From the NCBI GenBank assembly GCA_016937795.1, contig JAFGVV010000033.1:59566-123565 (forward strand): a stretch of DNA of 64,000 nt, written 5' to 3'. Origin of the DNA: Paludibacteraceae bacterium. GTDB lineage: Bacteria > Bacteroidota > Bacteroidia > Bacteroidales > Paludibacteraceae. The position numbers and the translations under genes were made by a program. The notes beneath the pieces were generated by a model that was given only the letters and a program-made list of their open reading frames with translations, ran no database searches and was not told the DNA's origin. Below, piece after piece: positions 26,701 through 36,072 of the stretch (the stretch's first letter is position 1; every line of letters starts with the position of its first letter).

Positions 26701-28191
26701 ATGTTTATGAAATCAAATTCACAAAAAGTTTCGTTTGGCGAGAAAGTTGGTTATAGTCTCGGAGATGGCTCAGCCAATCTCATTTTCCAAATGATGATGA
26801 TGTTTCAGCTTTTTTTCTATACCGATGTATTTGGAATTAAAGCTACAGCCGCAGGTATGATTCTGCTTTTTGCACGTATTTTTGATGCTTTTGTCGATCC
26901 GCTTGTGGGCATTTTGTCCGACCGCACCAACTCAAAATGGGGGAAATACCGTCCATGGATTCTGTGGACAGCCATTCCATTTGCAGTGTTCTTTGTGCTG
27001 GCCTTTGCCACACCTGACCTGGGTGAGCGCGGAAAAATTATTTATGCAGGTATTACATATACCTTATTAATGTCGGTTTATTCATTCAATAACACTCCTT
27101 ATTCTTCGCTTGGCGGTGTAATGACGAGCGATATCAAAGAGCGCACAAGTATTTCGTCGATACGGTTTGTGACTGCCACCATCGCCACTTTTGTGGTGCA
27201 GGGACTTACCCTGCCGCTGGTAGCGCGCTTCGGACAGGGTGATGCTGAGAAAGGCTGGTCGTGGACCATTGGGCTTTTTGCAGTGATTGTGGTGGTGCTT
27301 TTACTTGTCACATTTTTTACAACCAAAGAACGTATTACTCCACCTGTAAATCAGAAAACATCAGTAAAACAGGATTTTAAAGATATTGTGCGTAATGCAC
27401 CATGGCGAGCAATGTTTGTGTTAACGCTTTTCCTTTTTACCACGCTGGCTATGTGGGGAAGTGGCATGTCGTACTATTTTAATTATGTAGTGGAAAAAAA
27501 TGCCCTTTTCGATTTTCTGCGCCACTTTAATCTGGTTGCCGACGAGGGTGTAACTTATGGAGTATTCCACAGGTTTTTGGATGCTTTCGGACTAATAGCA
27601 CACAACAACGATCAGGTTTTTGCTGTAGGATTTAGTTTGTTCAATATGATAGGGCAGGTAATTACCCTGCTGGGTGTTATTTTCCTTTCGGGATGGCTTT
27701 CGGGTATTTACGGTAAACGTAATGTGTTTATTGTTTGCCTGGCGCTGACTGCTGTTTTTACCGGACTTTTCTTTGTAGTTCCGGCCGATAATGTAGGAAT
27801 GATTTTTATACTTAATCTTTTGAAAAGTCTTGCTTACGCACCCACTATTCCTTTGCTTTGGGCCATGATGGGTGATGTGGCCGATCATTCGGAGTGGATG
27901 AATAAACGTCGTGCGACGGGATTTGTGTTCGCCGGAATTGTATTTGCTCTCAAAGCCGGTCTTGGCGTGGGTGGTGCTATTTGCGGCGGTATAATTGATT
28001 CGTTTGGCTTTGTGGCCAATACCGTGCAAACGCCCGATGCAGTATATGGCATTAAGTTGACTGCCAGTATTATACCTGCTGTGACATTTGCTGTAGGGGT
28101 AGTGGCATTATTCTTCTATCCGATTTCTAAATCGCTGAACGAAAAAATTCAGGCAGAATTAACTGTCAGACGACAGGCTGACAATTTGTAA
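26701..28191 (+). CDS. GPH-family (MFS) sodium/oligosaccharide symporter of the xylan locus
   Basis: 496 residues with about 12 membrane helices. Family signatures of the glycoside-pentoside-hexuronide:cation symporters are present: FGEKVGYSLGDGSANLIFQ at the start, ARIFDAFVDPLVGILSDRTN (about 60-79), GKYRPWILW, and in the second half ADHSEWMNKRRATGFVFAG. A second in-frame ATG two codons later is an alternative start. It would take xylo-oligosaccharides or xylose-containing sugars from periplasm to cytoplasm, like XynD of Prevotella. No promoter is obvious in the 183-bp gap. Confidence 0.88.
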   Translation: MFMKSNSQKVSFGEKVGYSLGDGSANLIFQMMMMFQLFFYTDVFGIKATAAGMILLFARIFDAFVDPLVGILSDRTNSKWGKYRPWILWTAIPFAVFFVLAFATPDLGERGKIIYAGITYTLLMSVYSFNNTPYSSLGGVMTSDIKERTSISSIRFVTATIATFVVQGLTLPLVARFGQGDAEKGWSWTIGLFAVIVVVLLLVTFFTTKERITPPVNQKTSVKQDFKDIVRNAPWRAMFVLTLFLFTTLAMWGSGMSYYFNYVVEKNALFDFLRHFNLVADEGVTYGVFHRFLDAFGLIAHNNDQVFAVGFSLFNMIGQVITLLGVIFLSGWLSGIYGKRNVFIVCLALTAVFTGLFFVVPADNVGMIFILNLLKSLAYAPTIPLLWAMMGDVADHSEWMNKRRATGFVFAGIVFALKAGLGVGGAICGGIIDSFGFVANTVQTPDAVYGIKLTASIIPAVTFAVGVVALFFYPISKSLNEKIQAELTVRRQADNL

Positions 28192-28198
28192 ACATAAG

Positions 28199-28292
28199 TA
28201 ATAGGAAGAATTTAATGTCGTAATTTTGGATAGCTATTTTGAAATGGATTTTTGAAATTCTTTTAAAAAGCGACATTATATTATTCCTATTA
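28199..28292. repeat. 22-bp inverted repeat (CGACATT element) before the second GH10 gene
   Basis: Left arm 28199-28220 and right arm 28271-28292 match as inverted repeats in 20 of 22 positions. A third related copy lies at 41131-41152 (19 of 22 with the right arm). Core: CGACATT...CTATTA. Confidence 0.6.
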
Positions 28293-28348
28293 ATTAGGTA
28301 ATTTCTGTATCTTAAATCTCAATATGATGCAAATAACTATAAAGCTTA

Positions 28349-28381
28349 TTTGAATAGTTATTGAGTTTTGTAATATATTTG
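28349..28381 (+). promoter_or_regulatory. Promoter of the GH10 - GH43 - esterase group
   Basis: TTTG (28349-28352), 21 bp, then TATATTTG (28374-28381), an exact -7 match inside the palindrome ATATTTGACAAATAT. About 100 bp of leader follow, with a TCATATC/GATATGA hairpin. A second possible -7 box, TAATTTTG, lies at 28221-28228. Confidence 0.5.
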
Positions 28382-28482
28382 ACAAATATTGTATAGCATT
28401 ATTAGCTTACACTATTGTTCGTGAGAAGTCATATCTATTTAGAAGGATATGATATTTTTATTGATAATTTAATTTTAATGTA

Positions 28483-29616
28483 ATGAATACAATCAAACAA
28501 ATAGTTTTGACAACGCTGAGTGCTGCAACCTTGTGTGTCACTTTGCTTTCGTGCAAACCCAAAGCCGAAATCGGTCTGAAAGATGCTTTTGCCAATAAGT
28601 TTTATGTGGGTGTGGCTATGAATACAGCTCAAATCACCGGCAACGATTCGCTTGCATTAGCACTTATCAAAAAACATTTCAACTCTATTGTGGCCGAAAA
28701 TTGTATGAAAAGTGAGGTTGTGCAACCTGTGGAAGGTGAATTCGACTTTACGCTGGCCGACAGGATGATCAAACTCGGCGAAGAAAACAAAATGCACGTT
28801 GTAGGTCATACACTGATTTGGCATTCGCAGGCGCCGAAATGGTTTTTTACAGATGCAGAGGGCAACGAGGTGACTCGCGAAGTGCTTGCTGCCCGCATGA
28901 AAAATCATATTCAAACTGTGGTTTCGCGCTACAAAGGGCGTGTGCATGGTTGGGATGTAGTGAACGAAGCTATTAACGACGATGGGTCGTGGCGCGAAAG
29001 TCCGTTTTACAAAATTCTGGGTAAAGACTTTGTGAAACTTGCTTTTCAATATGCACAAGAGGCCGACCCCGATGCTGAATTGTATTATAACGATTATTCT
29101 ATGTCGCTCGAAGGACGCCGCAATGGGGTAATTGCCATGGTAAAAGATCTTCAGTCACAGGGCATAAAGGTGTCGGGCATTGGTATGCAGGGGCATTTAG
29201 ATATGGATTTTCCTGATATAAAAGAATTTGAAAATAGCATAGAGGCATTTGCTGCACTTGGCGTAAAAGTGATGATAACAGAGCTCGATATGACTGTGTT
29301 GCCATCTCCCTGGTCGCAAACGGGAGCCAATATTGCGGACAAGGCTGAATATCAGGAAAAAATGAATCCTTATGTAAACGGAGTTACGCCCGAAGTTAAT
29401 GCTGAGTGGGAAAACAGATTTTTATCGTTTTTTGAACTTTTCGCAAAACACAGCGATAAAATCAGTCGTGTCACTTTGTGGGGACTGCGCGATGCCGATT
29501 CGTGGAAAAATAACTGGCCGATCAGAGGTCGTACCGATTATCCGCTTCTTTTCGACAGAAATTATGAGGCAAAACCTGTTGTGAAAAGAATTATGGGGAT
29601 TAATCCAAAACCCTGA
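28483..29616 (+). CDS. GH10 endo-xylanase / xylo-oligosaccharide hydrolase, lipoprotein
   Basis: 377 residues with a lipoprotein signal ending at TLLSC. It is a single uninterrupted GH10 barrel (about 32-370): NSIVAENCMKSEVVQP, GHTLIWHSQAP, acid/base E162 in WDVVNEA, QGHLDMDFP and nucleophile E267 in ITELDMTV. It lacks the acidic residues after the Cys seen in the surface lipoproteins, so a periplasmic location is plausible. It would shorten imported xylo-oligosaccharides, like XynA of Prevotella. It leads the gene group that continues to GH67. Confidence 0.92.
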   Translation: MNTIKQIVLTTLSAATLCVTLLSCKPKAEIGLKDAFANKFYVGVAMNTAQITGNDSLALALIKKHFNSIVAENCMKSEVVQPVEGEFDFTLADRMIKLGEENKMHVVGHTLIWHSQAPKWFFTDAEGNEVTREVLAARMKNHIQTVVSRYKGRVHGWDVVNEAINDDGSWRESPFYKILGKDFVKLAFQYAQEADPDAELYYNDYSMSLEGRRNGVIAMVKDLQSQGIKVSGIGMQGHLDMDFPDIKEFENSIEAFAALGVKVMITELDMTVLPSPWSQTGANIADKAEYQEKMNPYVNGVTPEVNAEWENRFLSFFELFAKHSDKISRVTLWGLRDADSWKNNWPIRGRTDYPLLFDRNYEAKPVVKRIMGINPKP

Positions 29617-29667
29617 AGTTTTTTCCATAAATAGTAAATTGTAAATGTGTAAATTGTAAATGATTTT

Positions 29668-30642
29668 ATGAAAACACCAAAATATCTGATACCAAATTTA
29701 TTTATGGCCGATCCGGCAGCTCACGTATTCAACGGTCGTCTGTATATTTACCCTTCGCACGATGTGGAATCAGGAATTCCCGAAAATGATAACGGCGATC
29801 ATTTCGATATGCGCGATTATCATGTATATTCCACCGACGACATCGAAAACGGTGTGCTCACCGATCATGGAGTTGTACTCGATGTGTCTTCCATTCCCTG
29901 GTCGGGCAGACAGTTGTGGGATAGCGATGCAGCTTTTAAAAACGGAAAGTACTATATTTATTTCTCGCTGAAAGACCGTAACGATGCGTTTCATATCGGT
30001 GTGGCCGTGAGCGATAAACCCGAAGGACCTTTTGTGGCTGAGGATGCGCCCATAAAAGGAAGTTATTCCATCGATCCCTGTGTGTTCAGGGAAGATGACA
30101 ACGCACATTATATTTATTTCGGAGGTCTTTGGGGCGGTCAGCTGCAACGCTACCGCGCCAATAAAGCCATCGAGTGTGGTCACGAGCCTGCCGACAACGA
30201 GCCTGCACTTTGTCCGAAAGTGGCGAAACTCAGCGAAAATATGCTCGAATTTGCCGAAGAACCACGCGATTTGGTGATTTTGGATGAAAATGGCGAACCG
30301 CTTAAAGCCGGCGATCACGATCGTCGTTTTTTCGAAGCCTCGTGGATGCACAAATACAAAGGGAAATACTATTTTTCTTATTCTACAGGAAATACTCATT
30401 ATCTTTGTTATGCGATTGGCGATAATCCATACGGACCATTTACATATCAGGGAATTATTCTGACACCGGTAGTCGGATGGACAACCCATCACTCCATTTG
30501 TGAGTTCAGGGGAAAATGGTACTTGTTCCATCACGACTCCCGGCCCTCAGGTGGTAAAACATGGCTTCGCAGTCTGAAGGTCGTTGAGCTTGAGTACAAC
30601 GAAGACGGTACCATCAAAACGATCGAGGGAATGAACCCCTAA
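29668..30642 (+). CDS. GH43 enzyme without signal peptide (subfamily 1-like)
   Basis: 324 residues, no signal peptide, so predicted to be cytoplasmic. It is a five-bladed propeller with the catalytic triad D15 (LFMADPAAHVF), D136 (YSIDPCVF) and E223 (FFEASWM). Similar cytoplasmic GH43 enzymes of Bacteroidales (XynB, Xsa) are beta-xylosidases/arabinofuranosidases. It would cut oligosaccharides brought in by the symporter. The last codons lie inside a 23-bp inverted repeat. The start follows a short TAAATTGTAAATG-type repeat. Confidence 0.88.
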   Translation: MKTPKYLIPNLFMADPAAHVFNGRLYIYPSHDVESGIPENDNGDHFDMRDYHVYSTDDIENGVLTDHGVVLDVSSIPWSGRQLWDSDAAFKNGKYYIYFSLKDRNDAFHIGVAVSDKPEGPFVAEDAPIKGSYSIDPCVFREDDNAHYIYFGGLWGGQLQRYRANKAIECGHEPADNEPALCPKVAKLSENMLEFAEEPRDLVILDENGEPLKAGDHDRRFFEASWMHKYKGKYYFSYSTGNTHYLCYAIGDNPYGPFTYQGIILTPVVGWTTHHSICEFRGKWYLFHHDSRPSGGKTWLRSLKVVELEYNEDGTIKTIEGMNP

Positions 30643-30736
30643 CCCCTAAAGGGGAATAAGAATAAGAAAATGACAAATTTGTATTTAAGAAAATAAAAGA
30701 CAAAACTAACTAAATTCCCCTTTAGGGGTTAGGGGT
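30635..30736. repeat. 23-bp inverted repeat with nested CCCCTAAAGGGG palindromes
   Basis: Arms 30635-30657 and 30714-30736 are perfect reverse complements. Each arm contains the palindrome CCCCTAAAGGGG or its CCCCTTTAGGGG form. The left arm covers the GH43 stop codon; the right arm ends 6 bp before the next start codon. Confidence 0.75.
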
Positions 30737-30742
30737 AAATAT

Positions 30743-32677
30743 ATGAACTTCAAAAAAATCTTTCTTCTGATATTTTCATTCTTCATTCTTCATTTTTCGT
30801 TAAATGCTGATGTAGTGCTCCCAAAACTCATTGCAGATGGAATGGTGCTTCAGCGCGATACAAAAGTGAATGTCTGGGGTTGGGCCGATCCGAACGAAAA
30901 AGTGATTGTCAGTATTGATGGAAAATTGTATAGTACAAAGGCTGATGCCTCCGGTAACTGGTTGCTAAAGCTTAAAAAGCACAAAGCAGGTGGCCCGTAC
31001 ACGATGTTGATTGAAGGGAAAAACAAAATCGAAATCAGGAATGTCGTTTTTGGCGATGTGTGGCTTTGCTCGGGACAGTCGAACATGGAATTGCCTATGC
31101 GACGCGTAAAACCGCTTTACGAAGCCGAAATGGCCAAAGCCTCAAATCCGATGATTCGCTGTTTCGATGTGCCTCAGAAATATAATTTCAAAGTTCCTCA
31201 GGAAAACTATCACGGAAATCCTTCGTGGAAAGAAGTGAATGCAGAAACAGTACTCAGCTATTCGGCTGTGGCTTATTTTTTTGCCACTGAAATAAACCGT
31301 GTAAAAAATGTCCCTGTTGGAATTATCAATGCCAGTCTGGGTGGCTCACCTGTGCAGGCATGGATGAGCGAGGATGCTTTAAGGGCTTTTCCCGCACATT
31401 TGGAGGAAGGCTACCGTTGGCGCAACGATCAGCTTATTATGGACACTGAAACTTTTGAACGTCAGCGTACCAACGAGTGGTATCAGTTATCTACGCACAA
31501 CGATATTGGTCAGGCCGGCAACTTTAAGAATCCTGATACCGACGATTCTCAATGGACTGATTTTAAAGTTCCCGGTTATTGGAGCAAAGCTGGAAAACCT
31601 GAAAACGGCGTCTTCTGGTTTCGTCGCGAAATTCAGATTTCAGCAACCGAAGCCGGAAAACCCGCATTTCTGAATATGGGACGCATTGTGGATGCCGATT
31701 CAGTATTTGTAAACGGACATTTTGTAGGAAATGTAACTTATCAGTATCCGCCTCGCTGGTACAATGTGCCTGCAGGTGTGTTGGTTGAAGGACGTAATGT
31801 GTTGGTGGTACGAGTGGTGAACAACAGTGGCTCGGGTGGTTTTGTTCCTGATAAACCCTATGTGCTTGCGCTTCCAAACCGTAATATTTCTCTTGAAGGA
31901 ACGTGGAAAATGAAAAAGGGCTGCGAAATGCCTCCTTTGCCCGGTGAAACTTTTGTACGTTGGAAACCAATGGGCTTGTTCAATGGAATGATTGCGCCCA
32001 TGCTTAATTTCAATATTAAGGGAGCCATTTGGTATCAGGGTGAATCGAATACCGCGAACCCTGCCGAATATGCCAGAATGTTTCCGGCAATGATTCGAAA
32101 CTGGCGTTCCCAATTTCGTCAGGGCGATTTCCCTTTCCTGTTTGTGCAGTTGGCCAATTTTATGGAAGCCAAAACTCAGCCTGTGGAAAGCAATTGGGCC
32201 GAGACACGCGAAGCTCAGGAAGCTGCACTTGCACTCAAAAATACAGCCATGGCAGTGACTATCGATATTGGCGAATGGAACGATATTCATCCGCTGAATA
32301 AAAAAGACGTGGGTGTACGTTTGGCTTTGGCTGCGCGGAAAGTGGCTTATGGTGAAAGCAAAATTCGAAGTGCCGGGCCGGTTTTTAAATCGCTGAAAGT
32401 GAAAGGAAATAAGCTGATTATCAGCTTTAAAAATGCAGAAGCAGGTTTGAAGTCGGGTGGGGAAGAGCTGCAAGAATTTGCTGTTGCCGGTGCCGATGCT
32501 AAATTTGTGTGGGCAAAAGCCCGTATTGAAGGAAATAAAGTGATAGTAAGTGCGCTTCAAGTTCAAAATCCTGTATATGTGCGTTATGCATGGGCCGATA
32601 ATCCGCACAGGGCTAATCTGCGAAATACTGAAGGATTGCCTGCAGCGCCTTTCAGAGCCACAATTAAAAAGAAATAA
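30743..32677 (+). CDS. SGNH (SASA/sialate-O-acetylesterase-like) esterase, probable acetyl-xylan esterase
   Basis: 644 residues with a signal peptide (to about 21). A short beta-sandwich (about 25-105) precedes an SGNH hydrolase with the nucleophile motif CSGQSNMELPM (about 111-121). This is interrupted by a jelly-roll domain (about 265-390, VFWFRREIQIS to PDKPYVLALP), resumes at FNGMIAPMLNF and KGAIWYQGESN, and closes with the Asp/His segment WNDIHPLNK near 512-520. The interrupted architecture resembles CE20-type esterases. Within a xylan locus the likely substrate is acetylated xylan or its oligosaccharides. Confidence 0.82.
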   Translation: MNFKKIFLLIFSFFILHFSLNADVVLPKLIADGMVLQRDTKVNVWGWADPNEKVIVSIDGKLYSTKADASGNWLLKLKKHKAGGPYTMLIEGKNKIEIRNVVFGDVWLCSGQSNMELPMRRVKPLYEAEMAKASNPMIRCFDVPQKYNFKVPQENYHGNPSWKEVNAETVLSYSAVAYFFATEINRVKNVPVGIINASLGGSPVQAWMSEDALRAFPAHLEEGYRWRNDQLIMDTETFERQRTNEWYQLSTHNDIGQAGNFKNPDTDDSQWTDFKVPGYWSKAGKPENGVFWFRREIQISATEAGKPAFLNMGRIVDADSVFVNGHFVGNVTYQYPPRWYNVPAGVLVEGRNVLVVRVVNNSGSGGFVPDKPYVLALPNRNISLEGTWKMKKGCEMPPLPGETFVRWKPMGLFNGMIAPMLNFNIKGAIWYQGESNTANPAEYARMFPAMIRNWRSQFRQGDFPFLFVQLANFMEAKTQPVESNWAETREAQEAALALKNTAMAVTIDIGEWNDIHPLNKKDVGVRLALAARKVAYGESKIRSAGPVFKSLKVKGNKLIISFKNAEAGLKSGGEELQEFAVAGADAKFVWAKARIEGNKVIVSALQVQNPVYVRYAWADNPHRANLRNTEGLPAAPFRATIKKK

Positions 32678-32711
32678 ACCGAAATAAGATACAATCAGAT
32701 ATTTATTTGCA

Positions 32712-34430
32712 ATGAAGAAACTCACAATTTTACTCTGTGTAATGTTCGCATTTTCAGTGTCTAATGCTGTAAACGCAAAAAAGAAAAGCCCGAAACAGAA
32801 TCCGGCAGTTTTCTCAAATTTCAGCTATCAGGGCAACGATGATATTTACAACCGGAATCAGCTGAAAGAGAACGAATTTTACAATCCTATTCTTCAGGGT
32901 TGCTATCCCGATCCGAGCATCACGCGCAAAGGCGACGATTATTTTCTGGTGACTTCAACATTTGCCATGTTTCCCGGTGTACCCATTTTTCATTCAAAAG
33001 ATTTGGTCAACTGGAAACAGATCGGGCATGTGCTTGATCGAAAATCGCAGCTGAAAGTGTTTGATACGGGAATTAGTGCAGGAGTGTATGCACCAACTAT
33101 TCGATACAATAAGTTTAACAGTACTTTTTATATGATCACCACGCAATTTGCAGGCGATTTTGGTAATATCATTGTGAAAACAAAAGATCCGTTTGCAGGT
33201 TGGAGCGACCCGATAAAACTTAATTTCGAGGGAATTGATCCTTCCATTTTCTTCGACGAAGATGGAAAAGCATATGTGGTTCACAACGATGCACCCGACA
33301 GAGGTAAGGAGTTGTACAATGGACACCGCGTGATAAAAGTCTGGGAATACGATCTGGAAAAAGATCAGGTAATTGCAGGAACTGATAAAATGGTAGTAGA
33401 TGGTGGAGTCGATCGTAGTAAAAAACCTATCTGGATTGAAGCACCGCACATTTACAAACGAAACGGAAAATACTATTTGATGTGCGCCGAAGGTGGTACC
33501 GGAGGCTGGCACAGCGAAGTGATTTTTATCAGCGATAGTCCCAAAGGCCCGTATGTGCCCGCTCCCTCGAATCCGATTCTGACACAACGTCATTTTCCGG
33601 CCGACAGAGCCAATAAAGTGGATTGGGCCGGTCATGCCGATTTGGTGGAAGGGCCTGATGGGAAATTCTACGGCGTGTTTCTGGCTGTTCGTCCCAACGA
33701 AAAGCAACGCGTAAATACCGGTCGCGAAACATTTATACTTCCTGTGGACTGGAGTGGCACTTTTCCGGTATTCGAAAATGGTTTGGTTCCTATGGAGCCG
33801 AAACTCAAAATGCCAAAAGGTGTTGAAAATAAAACAGGAAAAGATGGTTTCCTGCCAAATGGAAATTTCACTTTTGCAGATAATTTCACTGCTGCAATTC
33901 CCGATTATCGCTGGATTGGATTGCGTGGACCCCGTGAGGATTTTATCTCCATTACAAAAAACGGACTTGCTATTCAGCCTTTTGCGGTGAATATTAAGGA
34001 AGTGAAACCTACTTCGACGCTTTTTTATCGTCAGCAACACAATAGTTTTACTGCTACTACCACGCTGCAATTTATACCGAAATCGGAAAAAGAACTTGCC
34101 GGAATTATCTGCCTGCAAAGTGAGAAATTCAATTATGTGTTTGGAATAACCCAAAAAGATAAGGACTTTTATATCCTGCTCGAAAGAACCGAAAAAGGTC
34201 AGTCAAAAATTATTGCAAGTCAGAAAATTGATCTGAAAAGCACAGTTTCGTTGCAGGTAAAAGCCGACGGCGATAATTATAGCTTCAGTTATTCGCTTAA
34301 TGGAATCGATTTTGTGAATCTTGGCGGAACTGTTTCGGGCGATATTCTATCGACCAATGTGGCCGGAGGTTTTACCGGAGCAATGATCGGATTGTATGCC
34401 ACTTCGGCGAATGATGCGATTATACACTGA
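32712..34430 (+). CDS. GH43 beta-xylosidase/arabinofuranosidase with C-terminal beta-sandwich
   Basis: 572 residues with a signal peptide (to about 22). The GH43 propeller (about 55-340) has the triad D67 (CYPDPSI), D176 (GIDPSIFFDEDG) and E243 (WIEAPHIY). A concanavalin-like GH43_C2 domain follows (about 360-570, PDYRWIGLRGPREDF onward). This two-domain layout is typical of xylosidases/arabinofuranosidases in xylan loci. Predicted periplasmic. It is adjacent to another GH43 with a 19-bp gap. Exact specificity cannot be read from the sequence. Confidence 0.88.
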   Translation: MKKLTILLCVMFAFSVSNAVNAKKKSPKQNPAVFSNFSYQGNDDIYNRNQLKENEFYNPILQGCYPDPSITRKGDDYFLVTSTFAMFPGVPIFHSKDLVNWKQIGHVLDRKSQLKVFDTGISAGVYAPTIRYNKFNSTFYMITTQFAGDFGNIIVKTKDPFAGWSDPIKLNFEGIDPSIFFDEDGKAYVVHNDAPDRGKELYNGHRVIKVWEYDLEKDQVIAGTDKMVVDGGVDRSKKPIWIEAPHIYKRNGKYYLMCAEGGTGGWHSEVIFISDSPKGPYVPAPSNPILTQRHFPADRANKVDWAGHADLVEGPDGKFYGVFLAVRPNEKQRVNTGRETFILPVDWSGTFPVFENGLVPMEPKLKMPKGVENKTGKDGFLPNGNFTFADNFTAAIPDYRWIGLRGPREDFISITKNGLAIQPFAVNIKEVKPTSTLFYRQQHNSFTATTTLQFIPKSEKELAGIICLQSEKFNYVFGITQKDKDFYILLERTEKGQSKIIASQKIDLKSTVSLQVKADGDNYSFSYSLNGIDFVNLGGTVSGDILSTNVAGGFTGAMIGLYATSANDAIIH

Positions 34431-34449
34431 TAATTAAATATATTATGTA

Positions 34450-36048
34450 ATGATAAAACGTTTTTCTCAGTTAGATGTATCAAAATATGCTCTTGTAGCA
34501 TATTTCCTTTTACAGTTTGTAGTTGCAGGCGCACAGACTAATCAGGCTCGTAATCCGGTGATTTTTGCCGATCTGCCTGATATTTCGGTGATTCGCGTGG
34601 GCGAAAATTACTATATGAGCAGCACCACCATGCACATGAGTCCGGGCGTGCCGGTGATGAAATCGATCGACCTTACAAACTGGGAAATTGTTTCGTATGC
34701 CAGCAAAAGCCTTGGCGATATCGACGAACTGAATCTGAAAAACGGAAAAAGCACTTACGGACGTGGTTCGTGGGCAAGCAGTCTCAGATATCACAAGGGC
34801 CGGTATTATGTGAGCACTTTTGCGCAAACAACCAATAAAACTTACATTTATTCAACCGATAATATTGAAAAAAATGAATGGGACGAGATTTCGTTCGGTC
34901 CTGCTTATCACGATCATACGCTTTTTTTCGACGACGATGGTCGTACTTATTTTATTTACGGTGCTGGTAAACTGAATATTGTGGAACTAAAGTCCGACTT
35001 GTCGGGCACAATTCCGGGTACCGACCGTGTGCTGATCGAAAATGCAAGTCTTCCTTCAGGTCCGAACATTGGCCTGCCTGCCGAAGGTTCACAGATGTTT
35101 AAGGTCAACGGGAAGTATTATCTTTTCAATATTACCTGGCCGCGTGGCGGAATGCGAACAGTGGTGGTGCATCGGGCTGATAAAATTACCGGACCTTACG
35201 AGGGTCGAATGGGTTTTCAGCATTTGGGCGTGGCGCAGGGTGGTATTATTGATACGCCCGAAGGCGAATGGTTTGCTTATTTATTCCGCGATTTTGGTTC
35301 GGTAGGGCGAATTCCTTATCTCGTGTCAATGAAATGGGAGGATGGCTGGCCTGTGATAGGCGAAAATGGCAAAGTGCCCGAAAGTCTTAATCTGCCTGCA
35401 AGTCGCGGTTTAATGCCCGGAATTGTGGCTTCTGACGAATTTAAACGCGAAAAGAACGAAGCTGCATTGCCGCTTGTGTGGCAGTGGAACCATAACGCAG
35501 ACAATAATTTGTGGTCGGTTACAGAACGAAAAGGATTTCTGCGTTTGAAAACCGGTCGAACCGACACATTATTCCTGAAAGCCCGAAATACACTTACACA
35601 ACGCACTTTTGGTCCTGTGTCGTCAGCTGTTACGCTGCTTCATTTCAATAAAATGAAAGAGGGTGATTGTGCCGGCCTATGCGCCCTGCAACGCAAATTC
35701 GGACAGGTTGGAGTGAAAATTTCAGGTGGAAAACCTTTCGTTTTTATGACAAGTAATAAAACTGATGTGCCTGCTGAAATTGAAAGCATTCCGCTCAAAG
35801 GCAAGAAAGTTTATTTAAAAGTGGAATGCGATTTCCGCAACAGAGCCGACAAAGCAAACTTTTTTTACAGCACCGATGGCAAACATTGGCAATTCATTGG
35901 TAATACCTTGCTGATGGAATATACACTTGTTGAGCATTTTATGGGCTATCGTTTTGGTTTGTTCAATTATGCTACGAGAAATGCCGGCGGTTGTGCTGAC
36001 TTTGATTTTTTTCGTATTTCAGATCAAATTTCAAAAATTGAAAAGTAA
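34450..36048 (+). CDS. GH43 enzyme, likely arabinoxylan arabinofuranosidase or xylosidase
   Basis: 532 residues with a signal-like N-terminus (to about 28, VAGAQ). GH43 propeller with candidate triad D44 (FADLPDISV), D155 (HDHTLFFDDDG) and E212 (LPAEGSQMFK), followed by a GH43_C2 beta-sandwich (about 340-530). The first motif, with Leu-Pro between two Asp residues and STTMHMSPGVPVMKS after it, suggests the subfamily 12 group, which holds xylan-active arabinofuranosidases. It is in line with the GH43 upstream and the GH3 downstream (24 bp). Confidence 0.85.
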   Translation: MIKRFSQLDVSKYALVAYFLLQFVVAGAQTNQARNPVIFADLPDISVIRVGENYYMSSTTMHMSPGVPVMKSIDLTNWEIVSYASKSLGDIDELNLKNGKSTYGRGSWASSLRYHKGRYYVSTFAQTTNKTYIYSTDNIEKNEWDEISFGPAYHDHTLFFDDDGRTYFIYGAGKLNIVELKSDLSGTIPGTDRVLIENASLPSGPNIGLPAEGSQMFKVNGKYYLFNITWPRGGMRTVVVHRADKITGPYEGRMGFQHLGVAQGGIIDTPEGEWFAYLFRDFGSVGRIPYLVSMKWEDGWPVIGENGKVPESLNLPASRGLMPGIVASDEFKREKNEAALPLVWQWNHNADNNLWSVTERKGFLRLKTGRTDTLFLKARNTLTQRTFGPVSSAVTLLHFNKMKEGDCAGLCALQRKFGQVGVKISGGKPFVFMTSNKTDVPAEIESIPLKGKKVYLKVECDFRNRADKANFFYSTDGKHWQFIGNTLLMEYTLVEHFMGYRFGLFNYATRNAGGCADFDFFRISDQISKIEK

Positions 36049-36072
36049 ATTATACATTAACATCAAACCGTT

